Shown here: one piece after another, positions 5,648 through 14,860 of the stretch
How positions within the stretch are numbered: position 1 is the first letter of the stretch
How the letters are laid out: every line of letters starts with the position of its first letter
Program-made: the position numbers and the translations under genes
DNA from: RGIG7213 sp045657205
Lineage (GTDB): Bacteria > Bacillota > Clostridia > Oscillospirales > CAG-272
Assembly (NCBI GenBank): GCA_045657205.1
Contig: JAZOSS010000073.1
Coordinates: 1 to 24,345, forward strand
Length of the DNA stretch: 24,345 bases
Direction: 5' to 3'
The notes under the pieces: generated by a model
What the model saw: the letters and a program-made list of their open reading frames with translations, nothing else
What the model was told of the DNA's origin: nothing
Database searches by the model: none

Positions 5648-7186
5648 TTAAATAACCTCGGATGCCGTGCGTTCGACCTTCAGAAGCTTTTTATAATTTT
5701 CCATATAATCGTTAAAGCCTTTGATATCGGTATCATCCGCTTTCACAGTTACGCTTTCGACGTTTTTGAATACATACGTATCAAGATAATCTTCAAGCGT
5801 TTCACTGTCTTTTTTATTTGCCGAATATGCTGCAAGAAGTGCCATACCGTAAGGTCCGCCCTCGCCTGCCGTTTTCATACACGTTATAGGCGCACCGCAA
5901 ACGGCGGACATATATTTTTGTCCGACAACAGGCGTTTTAAAGAGTCCCCCGTGGCCCATTATGGAATCCATTTTTACGTTTTCTTTTTCAAGTATATCCA
6001 TACCGAGCTTCAACGTTGCCACCGTGGAATACAGCGTTGCACGGAAGAAATTTGCAAGTGTGAATTTACTTTCGGGATGGCGTACGACCATAGGCCGTCC
6101 TTCGGGTATATGCGTTATGACTTCCCCCGCAAGATAGTTGCACACCAAAACGCCGCCGCAGTCGGGATCTCCCTGCAAAGATTTTTCGTAAAGCTTCGTA
6201 TATATATCGCCCGTTGACATATCCGCACCGAGCAGCTCCGCGGCTTCCTTTAGCACCGCAACCCACGCATTTGAATCGCTCGTACAGTTGTTGCAATGCA
6301 CCATTGCGACGTTTTTGCCGCCCGGTGTCGTTACAATATCTATTTCCTCGTAGACGTTTTCCAAAGGACGTTCCATTACCGCCATCAGAAACACCGAAGT
6401 TCCCGCTGAGACGTTACCCGTTCTCGGTGCAACGGAATTAGTTGCTACCATTCCCGTTCCCGCATCACCTTCGGGCGGTGCAAACGGAATACCCTCGGGT
6501 AAAAATCCGTCAACAAGAGCACATCCTTTCTTTGTAAGATATCCTGCATTTTCCCCTGCAAGAAGCACCTTTGGCAAAACATCTTCAATATCCCACGGCA
6601 AGCCCTTTTCTTTTATAAGCTTTCTGAATTGTTCTATCATTTTTTTGTCGTAGCAGTTTTTTTCCGTATCTATCGGAAACATTCCCGACGCTTCGCCTAT
6701 ACCGACAGCATTTACGCCCGTCAGCATATAGTGAACGTAACCTGCAAGAGAGGTAACGTGTGCTATCTTTGAAATATGCTCCTCACCGTTTAATACAGCC
6801 TGATACAAATGTGCTACCGTCCATCTTTGCGGAATATTGAAACCAAACAGCTTGGTAAGCTCTTCTGCCGCTTCCGATGTTATCGTATTCTGCCACGTCC
6901 GAAACGGTACGAGCAGATTCCACTCGCTGTCAAACACGAGATATCCGTGCATCATACCCGATAGTCCTATATACGAAATATCCTGTTTGTTCTCAATTTT
7001 TGAAAGAGATGCTTTAAGCCCATCCCAGACCTTTGATATATCGTAAGTCCAGATACCGTTTTCATACGAGCTTGACCACGTATAATCACCGCTCGACACA
7101 GGCGTATGTTCGGAATCTATCATAACTGCCTTTATCCTCGTTGAACCGAATTCTACACCGAGAAATTTCTGATTTATTTTTTCCAT
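5648..7186 (-). CDS. FGGY-family carbohydrate kinase
   Basis: The 512-residue protein has the two-lobed FGGY kinase layout. The first phosphate-binding loop is GVEFGSTRIKAV (10-21), the likely catalytic aspartate is D241 in PEGDAGTGM, the second lobe begins GNVSAGTSVFLM (257-268), and the adenosine-site glycine-rich stretches are MGHGGLFKTP and TAGEGGPYGMALLAA near the C-terminus. FGGY kinases phosphorylate ketoses such as xylulose or ribulose with ATP in the cytoplasm. The length and motifs fit the xylulokinase/ribulokinase branch, but no isomerase, epimerase or transporter lies beside it to name the sugar. The gene is monocistronic, with its own promoter (7213-7241), an AGGCGGTGG ribosome site and a terminator (5603-5642). 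Confidence 0.88.
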   Translation of the reverse strand: MEKINQKFLGVEFGSTRIKAVMIDSEHTPVSSGDYTWSSSYENGIWTYDISKVWDGLKASLSKIENKQDISYIGLSGMMHGYLVFDSEWNLLVPFRTWQNTITSEAAEELTKLFGFNIPQRWTVAHLYQAVLNGEEHISKIAHVTSLAGYVHYMLTGVNAVGIGEASGMFPIDTEKNCYDKKMIEQFRKLIKEKGLPWDIEDVLPKVLLAGENAGYLTKKGCALVDGFLPEGIPFAPPEGDAGTGMVATNSVAPRTGNVSAGTSVFLMAVMERPLENVYEEIDIVTTPGGKNVAMVHCNNCTSDSNAWVAVLKEAAELLGADMSTGDIYTKLYEKSLQGDPDCGGVLVCNYLAGEVITHIPEGRPMVVRHPESKFTLANFFRATLYSTVATLKLGMDILEKENVKMDSIMGHGGLFKTPVVGQKYMSAVCGAPITCMKTAGEGGPYGMALLAAYSANKKDSETLEDYLDTYVFKNVESVTVKADDTDIKGFNDYMENYKKLLKVERTASEVI

Positions 7187-7212
7187 AATAATCCACCGCC
7201 TTTACTGATTTA

Positions 7213-7241
7213 AGTATACCATATATCCGTTCATTTTTCAA
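7213..7241 (-). promoter_or_regulatory. Promoter of the FGGY kinase gene
   Basis: On the minus strand TTGAAA (7236-7241) and TATACT (7213-7218) are 17 bases apart, each one mismatch from consensus. No clear operator palindrome surrounds it. Confidence 0.7.
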
Positions 7242-7277
7242 GAAAAATATCCTATGTTTTAAAATATGCCCAAAAAC

Positions 7278-7306
7278 AAGGACTGCGATACCGTACCGCA
7301 GTCCTT
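7278..7306 (-). terminator. Terminator of the ligA-obgE-lipoprotein operon
   Basis: AAGGACTGCG (7278-7287) and CGCAGTCCTT (7297-7306) form a perfect 10-bp stem with a 9-base loop, followed on the minus strand by GTTTTTGG. It lies 5 bases after the lipoprotein stop. Confidence 0.88.
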
Positions 7307-7311
7307 ATTCT

Positions 7312-10300
7312 TTATTTTGCTATAATTGAACGTGCAATGTATGCAACGTCTTTTGACGTTATAACACCGTCACACGAAACGTCTGCCGCCATAAAGTTCA
7401 TTGGCTTAACTTCAACACCGTTTATTATTTTTTGCGCTTTGAGCACGTCAATACCGTTTACAACGCCGTCGGCATTTACATCACCGTTGACAATTATATA
7501 CACTGTATCACACACCTCACCGTTGAATACAAGCTCCATTACGGCACCTGTACATATTTTTTCCGGCATATCACATTCTATTGCAAGCTGTGAGAGGATA
7601 TCCTCGGCAGTAATTCCGCCGTCAATTCTCATATAGTTAAAATCACCGCTTCTGTCAACTGTAAGTGACGAGCCTTCAACAGGTGAGATAAGTATAAGAG
7701 AAGCATCGCATACCGAATACTGTGCACACAGTATACTTTCGCCGGACGATGTTACAGCGTAAACGTCAACCTTGTTGATTATCTCTGTCAGCTGACTTGC
7801 ATCGGGTGTGAACGAATACGTATTATATCCCGTACATCCCGGCATCAAAAACGATATATCGGATGCAATATCACCGTCTGTTGTAACTGCGGCATTTACA
7901 AACGCACCGCCGTTTATGCTGTACTTAAAGGAAGATATCTTATCGGTTCCCGCATACCATCCGCTTAACTTAGCATTTAATTCAGCCACAGGCTTCGGAA
8001 CTGTCTTATAATGCGTGGTGTATCCCGAAACGTACGTACCTGCCGCCCATGGTTCGGAGGTATCCGTCGTTTCATCGACCTTACCTTTGAATTTCTTTAT
8101 CTGCTCTTTAAGTATATCAATATACATTGTACCGAGCGTTTCGGAAGGTTCTATATCCTTACTTACTTCAAGAGAATACTGTTCACCTATCGTCCACTCG
8201 TTAAAGGAAACGACGAGTGCAAATTTAGTACCGATATCGTTTGCTCTCTGCCACTGCGTGCGGAACGTCGCACCGTTGTTTCTTCCGCCTGCGGGGATAT
8301 ATCCGGAATCACCGACCTCACCTTGCGGTCTGTACGACGCAACGACTGTCATACATTCGGGAATACCGTTATAAACACGGTACGTCTGTTTTATTCTTTC
8401 TTCCCAGCTCCAATGTAAATATGATGCGTACGTGCTCTTGTTATAAAGATTGCTCTGCTGACCGATGAAACCCGTTACCCAGCGTTCCGTAAATCTCGAA
8501 TCAACGTACGGTGCCGTGCGGCCATCCGATATAAACGAAGGTGTTGCCGCATAGCAAAGAAGCAGGGGCTTGTCTTCATAATAGAAGTACATTTCGTTGC
8601 GCTTCGGATTTGCTATGTACGTATTATATATCTGGTTATTCTTTCTCTCCATCTGACCGTTTGTGAACGCACCCGTTCCAATGTGGCCGGGACCTGTCAT
8701 TATACATATCTTCGGTGCGTTTTCAACGGTTGCAAATACATCAAACACGGTAAGGGTTGCATTTTCTATCATGGCAAAGTCGGGGCGTGCCGCTTCCATA
8801 GTTTCGGGAACGTAGCCTACGTTATTCGACCAGTCGATAACGATAAAGTCAACTCCTGCATCCGCAAGCCATATTGCGTGCTGTCTTATAATATTTGCGT
8901 CACTTGAAAGATACTCTCCGAGCAAGGGCATATCCCACGTATATCCGGGACCCCAGTTTGACTGTGCGTATCTCCACGTTGTATAAGCAACGCCGACAAG
9001 TCTTTCTTCTTCGGGAACCTTGGGATAAACACCGACACCTGTCTGATCGCACTCAACGTCGTCGTAGTTGAATACGACACTTTCGTAAAGAGCAAATCTT
9101 TCATTATAAAGTGACAGCTGCGTTGCCGTATCCGTGCCGGGAGGTGTCATAATAACGACACCGCTTGAGGGGTCTACCGTCATATCATATCCGATTATCT
9201 GAGCAAATTCATCAGCACAGATAAAATATTTATCCATATACTGTACGGGCATTCTTGCCGGCATCGTTGCCCCTGAAACGGTTACTTTATTTTCACCGAG
9301 TGTATATGCTATTTCAACATCATTATACGTCATCTTGATATACGGAGATTCAACGCTGTAATCAAGACCTGTAGCATCGGCAAGTATGTCTGCAGGCAGG
9401 TAATAGCCGTCTGCATACTTAAAGCATTTTGCCTTTTGCGTTTTGTCAAGATCGTATTTGACAAGACCTGCAAAGCAGTATTCTTCACCCTCAATAAAAG
9501 CTATAACGTCTTTATCGTTATAAAACGTAGTTGTTTTGTTGGCAACGTCAAGCTTCATATTTTCAAGCGCGCCGTTTATGTAATAAACAGCACTGCGGCA
9601 ATATCCGTCAGTAGGAATAGAGGATGCGTTCTTTTCTTTTATTTTCGTACCCGATGCGTCGTCAACTCTGATCTTTTTTGAAGATATAGTTATACTTGCA
9701 GCGAGGGTTTTGCTTTGCGAAACAGAGGAAACGTAATATTTTATCGTACCGGAACCGTTATCCTCTACGTAAAGCGTTGCACCTTCTTTAAACGACACGG
9801 GGAGGCTGCTGACTTTTGCATCAAGCGTTGCTCCGTTTAAATAGAAGGCTATCTGCGAATCACGGCAATAAGCCCATATACCGCTTTCGGAAGCAAGGGA
9901 CGTCGATGCACTGCAACGCACACCGACTGCAACAGCGTGAGTCTGATCGGTATCCGATATCGTACCGTGCTTCATTTTTACGCTGTATTCATACGCTTTC
10001 TTTGAAGTGTCCTTATTAACACCTACAGAGTCATAGTTTGACGAAGAAACAGCAAGTCCGTCACTGCTTTGAGAAAAATAGCTGCCGGATTTAAATACAA
10101 GTGTACTGTCCGACTTCAACGACTGAAGCGTTGTATTCTCAAAGTCGTAGACGTAGACCTGGTTGCCCGTAAAACTGCTTACATAGCTTGCATCGAAGCT
10201 GTAGCTTTCGGGAAGTGTGAGCGTGCCGCTTTGTATCTGCGGCGACATATCATCACTTTCTTTTTCGGTGTTGTCCGAGCATCCTGCAAGTGTACCCAAC

Positions 10301-10380
10301 AAAAATGTTGACACAAGCACCGCGCAAACTGCCCTCAACGCACCTTTACTCTTTTTTGCCCTATTCGATTCGCTGTTCAT
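7312..10380 (-). CDS. Dockerin-bearing lipoprotein with a GH99/GH71-like catalytic-type domain
   Basis: The 1022-residue protein begins with a lipoprotein signal: basic N-terminus, hydrophobic core and lipobox LAGC, with C34 as the lipidated cysteine. Residues 55-280 look like a beta-sandwich (LamG-like). Residues 285-412 resemble a copper-amine-oxidase N-terminal repeat, a common non-catalytic wall domain in Clostridia. Residues 455-770 look like a glycoside-hydrolase barrel of the GH99/GH71-like kind: GVDFIVIDWSNN (509-520) on one strand, and VVSFNEWTIGEQYSLEVSKDI (from 723; E728 a candidate acid) near its end. A beta-rich region follows, then a type I dockerin (about 965-1021) with calcium repeats DVNADGVVNGID (967-978) and DVSCDGVITSKD (1000-1011). 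The substrate is unknown; alpha-mannan-type or host glycans would suit the family. It starts 16 bases after obgE with AGGGGG upstream, so it is probably co-transcribed. Confidence 0.85.
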   Translation of the reverse strand: MNSESNRAKKSKGALRAVCAVLVSTFLLGTLAGCSDNTEKESDDMSPQIQSGTLTLPESYSFDASYVSSFTGNQVYVYDFENTTLQSLKSDSTLVFKSGSYFSQSSDGLAVSSSNYDSVGVNKDTSKKAYEYSVKMKHGTISDTDQTHAVAVGVRCSASTSLASESGIWAYCRDSQIAFYLNGATLDAKVSSLPVSFKEGATLYVEDNGSGTIKYYVSSVSQSKTLAASITISSKKIRVDDASGTKIKEKNASSIPTDGYCRSAVYYINGALENMKLDVANKTTTFYNDKDVIAFIEGEEYCFAGLVKYDLDKTQKAKCFKYADGYYLPADILADATGLDYSVESPYIKMTYNDVEIAYTLGENKVTVSGATMPARMPVQYMDKYFICADEFAQIIGYDMTVDPSSGVVIMTPPGTDTATQLSLYNERFALYESVVFNYDDVECDQTGVGVYPKVPEEERLVGVAYTTWRYAQSNWGPGYTWDMPLLGEYLSSDANIIRQHAIWLADAGVDFIVIDWSNNVGYVPETMEAARPDFAMIENATLTVFDVFATVENAPKICIMTGPGHIGTGAFTNGQMERKNNQIYNTYIANPKRNEMYFYYEDKPLLLCYAATPSFISDGRTAPYVDSRFTERWVTGFIGQQSNLYNKSTYASYLHWSWEERIKQTYRVYNGIPECMTVVASYRPQGEVGDSGYIPAGGRNNGATFRTQWQRANDIGTKFALVVSFNEWTIGEQYSLEVSKDIEPSETLGTMYIDILKEQIKKFKGKVDETTDTSEPWAAGTYVSGYTTHYKTVPKPVAELNAKLSGWYAGTDKISSFKYSINGGAFVNAAVTTDGDIASDISFLMPGCTGYNTYSFTPDASQLTEIINKVDVYAVTSSGESILCAQYSVCDASLILISPVEGSSLTVDRSGDFNYMRIDGGITAEDILSQLAIECDMPEKICTGAVMELVFNGEVCDTVYIIVNGDVNADGVVNGIDVLKAQKIINGVEVKPMNFMAADVSCDGVITSKDVAYIARSIIAK

Positions 10381-10396
10381 AATGATACCCCCTGAT

Positions 10397-11674
10397 TTAT
10401 TTTATATAATCGAATTCGAAATCGTAAAGATTGACGGTGTCACCGTCCTTTATTCCCTTTGCCTCCATCTGGTCGAAAATTCCGTTTTTGCGAAGCATTC
10501 TGTCAAAATAAGACATTGATTCATTGTCACTGAAATTGATCCTTCCCATAAGCTTATAAAGCCATTTACCCTCAACGAAGTAAACGCCGTCTTCAAAGCG
10601 TACGGTTATTTCCTTGTCGTCCTCTTCTTCAAGCATTATCTCCTCACTCGTTTCAGCTTCGTAAAGTGTAAGAGGAGGAAGCTTTTCAAGAGCCGCCGAC
10701 GTCATATCCACAAGCTTATCGAGGTTTGCTCCGCTGACTGCCGAAACGTACACAAGTCCCCAGCCGTTTTCCTTTACAAATGCTTCAAACTCCTTGACGT
10801 AATCCGCATCAAGATCCGTCATATCGCTCTTGTTTGCGGCTATAAGCTGAGGTCTTGAAATAAGCTCCTCACTGTACTTTGCAAGCTCGTTATTGATGAG
10901 CTTTATATCTTCAATAACATCTCTGCCCTCGCACTGTGAAATATCGACAACGTGTATGAGCATACGGCATCTGTCAACGTGGCGCAAGAAAGCGTGTCCG
11001 AGTCCCGCACCGTCTGATGCTCCTTCGATAAGTCCGGGAATATCCGCCGCAACAAAGCCCTTTTCATCACGCGCTTTGACTATACCGAGGCTCGGAGAAA
11101 GCGTTGTAAAATGATAGTTTGCAATTTTCGGTCTTGCCGCGCTTATTCTTGAAAGTATTGATGATTTACCTACGTTGGGAAGTCCGATAAGTCCGACGTC
11201 CGCAAGCATTTTAAGTTCAAGTATTACTTCTTTTTCTTCGCCGTCTATGCCGTTTTTGGCAAAGCGGGGTATCTGACGTGTCGGAGTTGCAAAGTGCTTA
11301 TTACCCCATCCGCCTTTTCCGCCTTTAAGACACACGAAATCACCGCCGGGGCCCATATCGTGTATGATCTTTCCGCTTTCGGCATCCTTTATAAGAGTTC
11401 CCGGGGGAACTTGTATTACGACGTTTGAGCCGTTCTTTCCGTGGAATTTTTCAGCCTTACCGTCACCGCCGTTTTCGGCTACGAATTTCTTACGGTAACG
11501 GAATGCAAGGAGCGTATTTACTCCCTCGTCAACGGTAAACACAACGTCACCGCCGCGTCCTCCGTCGCCGCCGTCGGGTCCCCCTTTGGCAACGTATTTT
11601 TCACGTCGGAAGGAAACGCACCCATTTCCGCCGTTGCCTGCCTTTATATATATTTTTACATAATCTATAAGCAT
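10397..11674 (-). CDS. obgE: GTPase ObgE/CgtA
   Basis: The 425-residue protein has the glycine-rich Obg fold at 1-158 (AGNGGNGCVSFRREK, GGPDGGDGGRGG), the GTPase domain with P-loop GLPNVGKS (164-171), DIPG (211-214) and NKSD (281-284), and a C-terminal OCT domain (about 345-425), the usual Firmicute layout. Obg binds the large ribosomal subunit and links its assembly to growth and stress signals. It starts 6 bases after ligA with GGGAG upstream and is the middle gene of ligA-obgE-lipoprotein. Confidence 0.97.
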   Translation of the reverse strand: MLIDYVKIYIKAGNGGNGCVSFRREKYVAKGGPDGGDGGRGGDVVFTVDEGVNTLLAFRYRKKFVAENGGDGKAEKFHGKNGSNVVIQVPPGTLIKDAESGKIIHDMGPGGDFVCLKGGKGGWGNKHFATPTRQIPRFAKNGIDGEEKEVILELKMLADVGLIGLPNVGKSSILSRISAARPKIANYHFTTLSPSLGIVKARDEKGFVAADIPGLIEGASDGAGLGHAFLRHVDRCRMLIHVVDISQCEGRDVIEDIKLINNELAKYSEELISRPQLIAANKSDMTDLDADYVKEFEAFVKENGWGLVYVSAVSGANLDKLVDMTSAALEKLPPLTLYEAETSEEIMLEEEDDKEITVRFEDGVYFVEGKWLYKLMGRINFSDNESMSYFDRMLRKNGIFDQMEAKGIKDGDTVNLYDFEFDYIK

Positions 11675-11680
11675 ATCAAT

Positions 11681-13660
11681 TTATTCTCCCGCCATTGCGA
11701 GAAATTCTTCCTCCGATATTATCTTTATTCCCAGGCTTTGCGCCTTTGTAAGCTTACTGCCTGCTTCTTCTCCCGCAAGCACATACGTTGTTTTCTTTGA
11801 TACGGACGATGATGTTTTACCGCCGTGTTTTTCTATCAAAGCTTCCGCTTCAGAGCGTTTCATAGTGGGAAGCGTTCCCGTTAAAACAAACACGCATCCT
11901 TCAAATATTCCGCCTGCGGCTTTGATATCGCACGTCGTGACGACACCCGAGGTCTTCAGGCTGTCAACGAGCGTCCTCGTTCCCGGATTTGAAAAATATT
12001 CAACGACACAGGATGCGGTAACAGAACCGAAGTCCTCGATCTTTTCAATTTCTTCGACAGTTGCCGAAAACAGCTTTTCAATATCGCCGTATTTACCTGC
12101 AAGCACTTTTGCCGCTTTCTGTCCTACGTTTCTTATACCAAGAGCATACACAAGTCTTTCAAGACCTGCTTTTTTTGAGTTTTCTATTGCGTTTATAAGA
12201 TTTTCCGCCGACTTGCGCCCCATTCTTTCAAGACCTTCCACGTCGCTTATTTCAAGCTTGTACAGATCGGATGCGTTTTCAATGAGGTTTGACTCTCTGA
12301 GCAGGTGTACCACAGCAGGACCCATACCGTCTATATTCATCGCATCGCGGGAGGCAAAATGTATGATGTTTCTTGCCACCTGGGCAGGGCAAAGAGCGTT
12401 TGTACATCTCGTTGCCGCCTCTTCATCTTTTACCGTTCTTCCGCCGCACGACGGGCAGATATCGGGCATTTCGTACGGAAGTGACGAGCTTTTACGTTTT
12501 GACAGATCGACTCCGCCGACTTCGGGTATTATATCCCCCGCTTTTCTGACAAGCACCGTATCGCCTATGCGTATATCGCGTTTTGCAATATAATCGGCGT
12601 TGTGAAGCGTTGCACGGCTCACGTTTGTGCCTGCAAGTCTTACGGGTGAAAGCACGGCGTTAGGTGTAAGAACTCCGGTTCTTCCGACTTGTATTACGAT
12701 ATCGAGAAGCTCCGTATATTTCTCCTCGGGCGGAAATTTATAAGCTACTGCCCATTTCGGTGTGCTTATGTTTTCGCCTATAAGCTCACGTTCGGAAATG
12801 CTGTCAACTTTGATAACGACACCGTCGATATCGTATTGAAGCTCACCTCGCGCTGTACCTATTTCATTTATTATATCCATAACCTCTTGCGCCGTCGATG
12901 CTGTTTTTCTCGGTGCAACCGTATAAAAACCGAGTGAGGAAAGATATTCAAGCGACTGTGTATGTGAGGAAAAGCTCGTCCCCTCAACACCTTGAATATT
13001 GAACACAAGTATATCGAGCTTTCTTTGTGCCGTTACGGACGAATCAAGCTGACGCAGAGAGCCTGCCGCCGCATTTCTCGGATTTGCAAACAACGCTTCC
13101 TCGTTTTCCTCACGTCGTTTATTAAGCTCATCAAAGCTCTTTTTCGGCATATATACCTCGCCCCTGACTTCAAGGTAAGCAGGAGCGTTTTCAAGCTTCA
13201 TCGGTATGGTGTATATCGTTTTAAGATTTTCGCTTACGTCCTCACCGACTTCTCCGTCGCCTCTCGTTGCACCTCTTGTAAAAATTCCGTTTTCATAAAC
13301 GAGTGATACGGAAAGACCGTCTATTTTCGCTTCCACGGAAAATACGGCGTCGGGAGATATCTGCTTTATTCTGTTTACGAAATCATATACTTCTTCCTCG
13401 GAAAAGACGTCCTGAAGCGAGCCCATTTTATATCTGTGCGCTACCTTCTCAAACTTCTCAAGGACCTTTGCACCGACTCTCTGAGTAGGTGAATCAACTC
13501 TTATCAAGGAAGGGTTTTCCTCTTCAAGCTTTTTAAGTCTTGCAAAAAGCCTGTCGTATTCATAATCACTCACCTCTGGGGTATCAAGTGTATAATACTG
13601 ATACGCATATCGGTTAAGTTCATCGCACAGGCTATCTATTTCTGCTTTAATTTTATTCAT
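11681..13660 (-). CDS. ligA: NAD-dependent DNA ligase LigA
   Basis: The 659-residue protein is full length. The adenylation lysine is K112 in AKIDGLSVS. It has the Ia domain with the YxYDxLxxxL-type motif (YYTLDTPEVSDYEYDRL), the OB fold with GRTGVLTPNA (about 326-335), a four-cysteine zinc finger (C402, C405, C419, C424), helix-hairpin-helix repeats (about 440-570) and a C-terminal BRCT domain (about 585-655). It seals nicks in replication and repair using NAD+. It is first in the operon with obgE. The ribosome site is weak (GTGGGA about 13 bases before the ATG). Confidence 0.98.
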   Translation of the reverse strand: MNKIKAEIDSLCDELNRYAYQYYTLDTPEVSDYEYDRLFARLKKLEEENPSLIRVDSPTQRVGAKVLEKFEKVAHRYKMGSLQDVFSEEEVYDFVNRIKQISPDAVFSVEAKIDGLSVSLVYENGIFTRGATRGDGEVGEDVSENLKTIYTIPMKLENAPAYLEVRGEVYMPKKSFDELNKRREENEEALFANPRNAAAGSLRQLDSSVTAQRKLDILVFNIQGVEGTSFSSHTQSLEYLSSLGFYTVAPRKTASTAQEVMDIINEIGTARGELQYDIDGVVIKVDSISERELIGENISTPKWAVAYKFPPEEKYTELLDIVIQVGRTGVLTPNAVLSPVRLAGTNVSRATLHNADYIAKRDIRIGDTVLVRKAGDIIPEVGGVDLSKRKSSSLPYEMPDICPSCGGRTVKDEEAATRCTNALCPAQVARNIIHFASRDAMNIDGMGPAVVHLLRESNLIENASDLYKLEISDVEGLERMGRKSAENLINAIENSKKAGLERLVYALGIRNVGQKAAKVLAGKYGDIEKLFSATVEEIEKIEDFGSVTASCVVEYFSNPGTRTLVDSLKTSGVVTTCDIKAAGGIFEGCVFVLTGTLPTMKRSEAEALIEKHGGKTSSSVSKKTTYVLAGEEAGSKLTKAQSLGIKIISEEEFLAMAGE

Positions 13661-13689
13661 ATTGTATAATAAATCCCACTTTTTTAATT

Positions 13690-13718
13690 ACTATATCATA
13701 AAAAATAACCAATTTCCA
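13690..13718 (-). promoter_or_regulatory. Possible promoter of ligA-obgE operon
   Basis: On the minus strand TGGAAA (13713-13718), a 17-base spacer and TATAGT (13690-13695) give a moderate match about 30 bases before ligA. It is the best candidate in this divergent intergenic region. Confidence 0.45.
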
Positions 13719-13734
13719 CATATTCACTTTTTGT

Positions 13735-13777
13735 TTTCACATTTTAGTGCAAATATTAACATTTGCACCGTGTGAAA
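13735..13777. promoter_or_regulatory. Nested palindrome in the ligA/cysK divergent region, likely operator
   Basis: GTGCAAAT (13747-13754), a 6-base spacer and ATTTGCAC (13761-13768) form a perfect repeat, flanked by outer arms TTTCACA (13735-13741) and TGTGAAA (13771-13777). Its centre is about 68 bases upstream of the expected cysK start, where LysR-type or other activators often bind. No gene ends into it and no T-run follows, so it is not a terminator. Confidence 0.6.
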
Positions 13778-13789
13778 TCGGTTTTGTTG

Positions 13790-13819
13790 TTGACAAAATG
13801 TAAAAATCAGGTGTATAAT
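13790..13819 (+). promoter_or_regulatory. Promoter of cysK
   Basis: TTGACA (13790-13795), an 18-base spacer and TATAAT (13814-13819) place the start near 13826 and leave a leader of only about 26 bases, too short for a riboswitch. Confidence 0.82.
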
Positions 13820-13851
13820 ATCAACTGTAAACTCTGAAAGGATGTGTTATT

Positions 13852-14784
13852 ATGTCAAAAATTTACTCACACGCAGACGAAATTATAGGAAACACGCCGC
13901 TTTTACGGCTTTCAAACATAATGAACGAGCTGTCACTTTGTGCAAATGTAACGGCAAAGCTTGAATATCTCAACCCCGCAGGTTCTGTAAAAGACAGAGT
14001 CGGCAAAGCAATGATAGACGATGCCGAAAAGTCGGGACTTTTAAAAAAAGGCTCCGTCATAATCGAGCCGACAAGCGGCAACACGGGTATCGGACTTGCA
14101 CTCGTTGCGGCAACGAGAAAGTACAAACTCATAATCGTTATGCCCGATACTATGTCCGTTGAACGACGACAGCTTATGAAAGCATACGGAGCAGAGCTTG
14201 TTTTGACAGACGGAAAGCTCGGCATGGCAGGCTCCATTGCAAAAGCAGAGGAGCTTGCACGGCAGATTCCCGACAGCTTTATTCCCGGTCAGTTCGTAAA
14301 TCCCTCAAATGCTAAAATACATTTTGAAACAACGGGAAAAGAAATATACAGAGATACTGACGGAAACGTCGATATTTTCGTCTGCGGTGTCGGAACGGGC
14401 GGTACGATAACGGGTGTCGGTGAATATCTGAAATCACAAAACCCAAACGTGAAGATAGTGGCAGTAGAGCCTTACAGCAGTGCCGTTCTTTCGGGTAAGC
14501 AAGCCGCACCGCACGGTCTTCAGGGAATAGGCGCAGGATTTGTTCCCGAGGTTCTTAACACCGAAATATACGACGAAATATTCACCGTTAAAGAAGATGA
14601 AGCATACCGTGCAGCAAGGATCATCGCAAAAAGCGAGGGCGTGCTCGTCGGTATATCATCAGGTGCTGCGGCACATGCGGCATTTGAAATTGCAAAACGT
14701 CCCGAAAATAAAAACAAGAACATCGTCGTTCTTTTTCCCGATACGGGTGACAGATACCTTTCAACACCGCTTTTTTCCGAATAA
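13852..14784 (+). CDS. cysK: Cysteine synthase A (O-acetylserine sulfhydrylase)
   Basis: The 310-residue fold-type II PLP enzyme makes cysteine and acetate from O-acetylserine and sulfide. K47 in NPAGSVKDR holds the PLP; PTSGNTG (about 74-80) binds the substrate carboxylate; GVGTGGTITGVG binds the PLP phosphate; GISSGAA and PDTGDRYLST close the C-terminus. The length is normal for CysK. An AAAGGATG ribosome site precedes the ATG. It is the only confident plus-strand gene here, stands alone between its own promoter and a hairpin, and lies between two minus-strand transcription units with no sulfate or serine O-acetyltransferase gene nearby. A regulated upstream palindrome (13735-13777) may tie it to cysteine or sulfide supply. 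Confidence 0.95.
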   Translation: MSKIYSHADEIIGNTPLLRLSNIMNELSLCANVTAKLEYLNPAGSVKDRVGKAMIDDAEKSGLLKKGSVIIEPTSGNTGIGLALVAATRKYKLIIVMPDTMSVERRQLMKAYGAELVLTDGKLGMAGSIAKAEELARQIPDSFIPGQFVNPSNAKIHFETTGKEIYRDTDGNVDIFVCGVGTGGTITGVGEYLKSQNPNVKIVAVEPYSSAVLSGKQAAPHGLQGIGAGFVPEVLNTEIYDEIFTVKEDEAYRAARIIAKSEGVLVGISSGAAAHAAFEIAKRPENKNKNIVVLFPDTGDRYLSTPLFSE

Positions 14785-14814
14785 ATAATCTATTTTGAAA
14801 ATATTTATTTCGTT

Positions 14815-14838
14815 GCGACTCCCCCGGTGGGGAGTCGC
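14815..14838 (+). terminator. Terminator hairpin of cysK
   Basis: GCGACTCCCC (14815-14824) and GGGGAGTCGC (14829-14838) form a strong 10-bp GC-rich stem with a 4-base loop, about 30 bases after the stop. The tail TTGTT is short. It could also stop minus-strand transcription from the 14861 gene. Confidence 0.7.
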
Positions 14839-14860
14839 TTGTTAAATTCAAGCTTATCCG

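Noticed and set aside
11865..12593. A 242-residue plus-strand open frame opposite ligA
   Set aside because: It is antisense to a complete, motif-rich LigA, has no ribosome site and reads as low-complexity Ser/Pro/Ile sequence typical of mirror frames.
13735..13777. Terminator or riboswitch reading of the cysK palindrome
   Set aside because: It lies upstream of the cysK promoter in a divergent region, with no gene ending into it and no T-tract.
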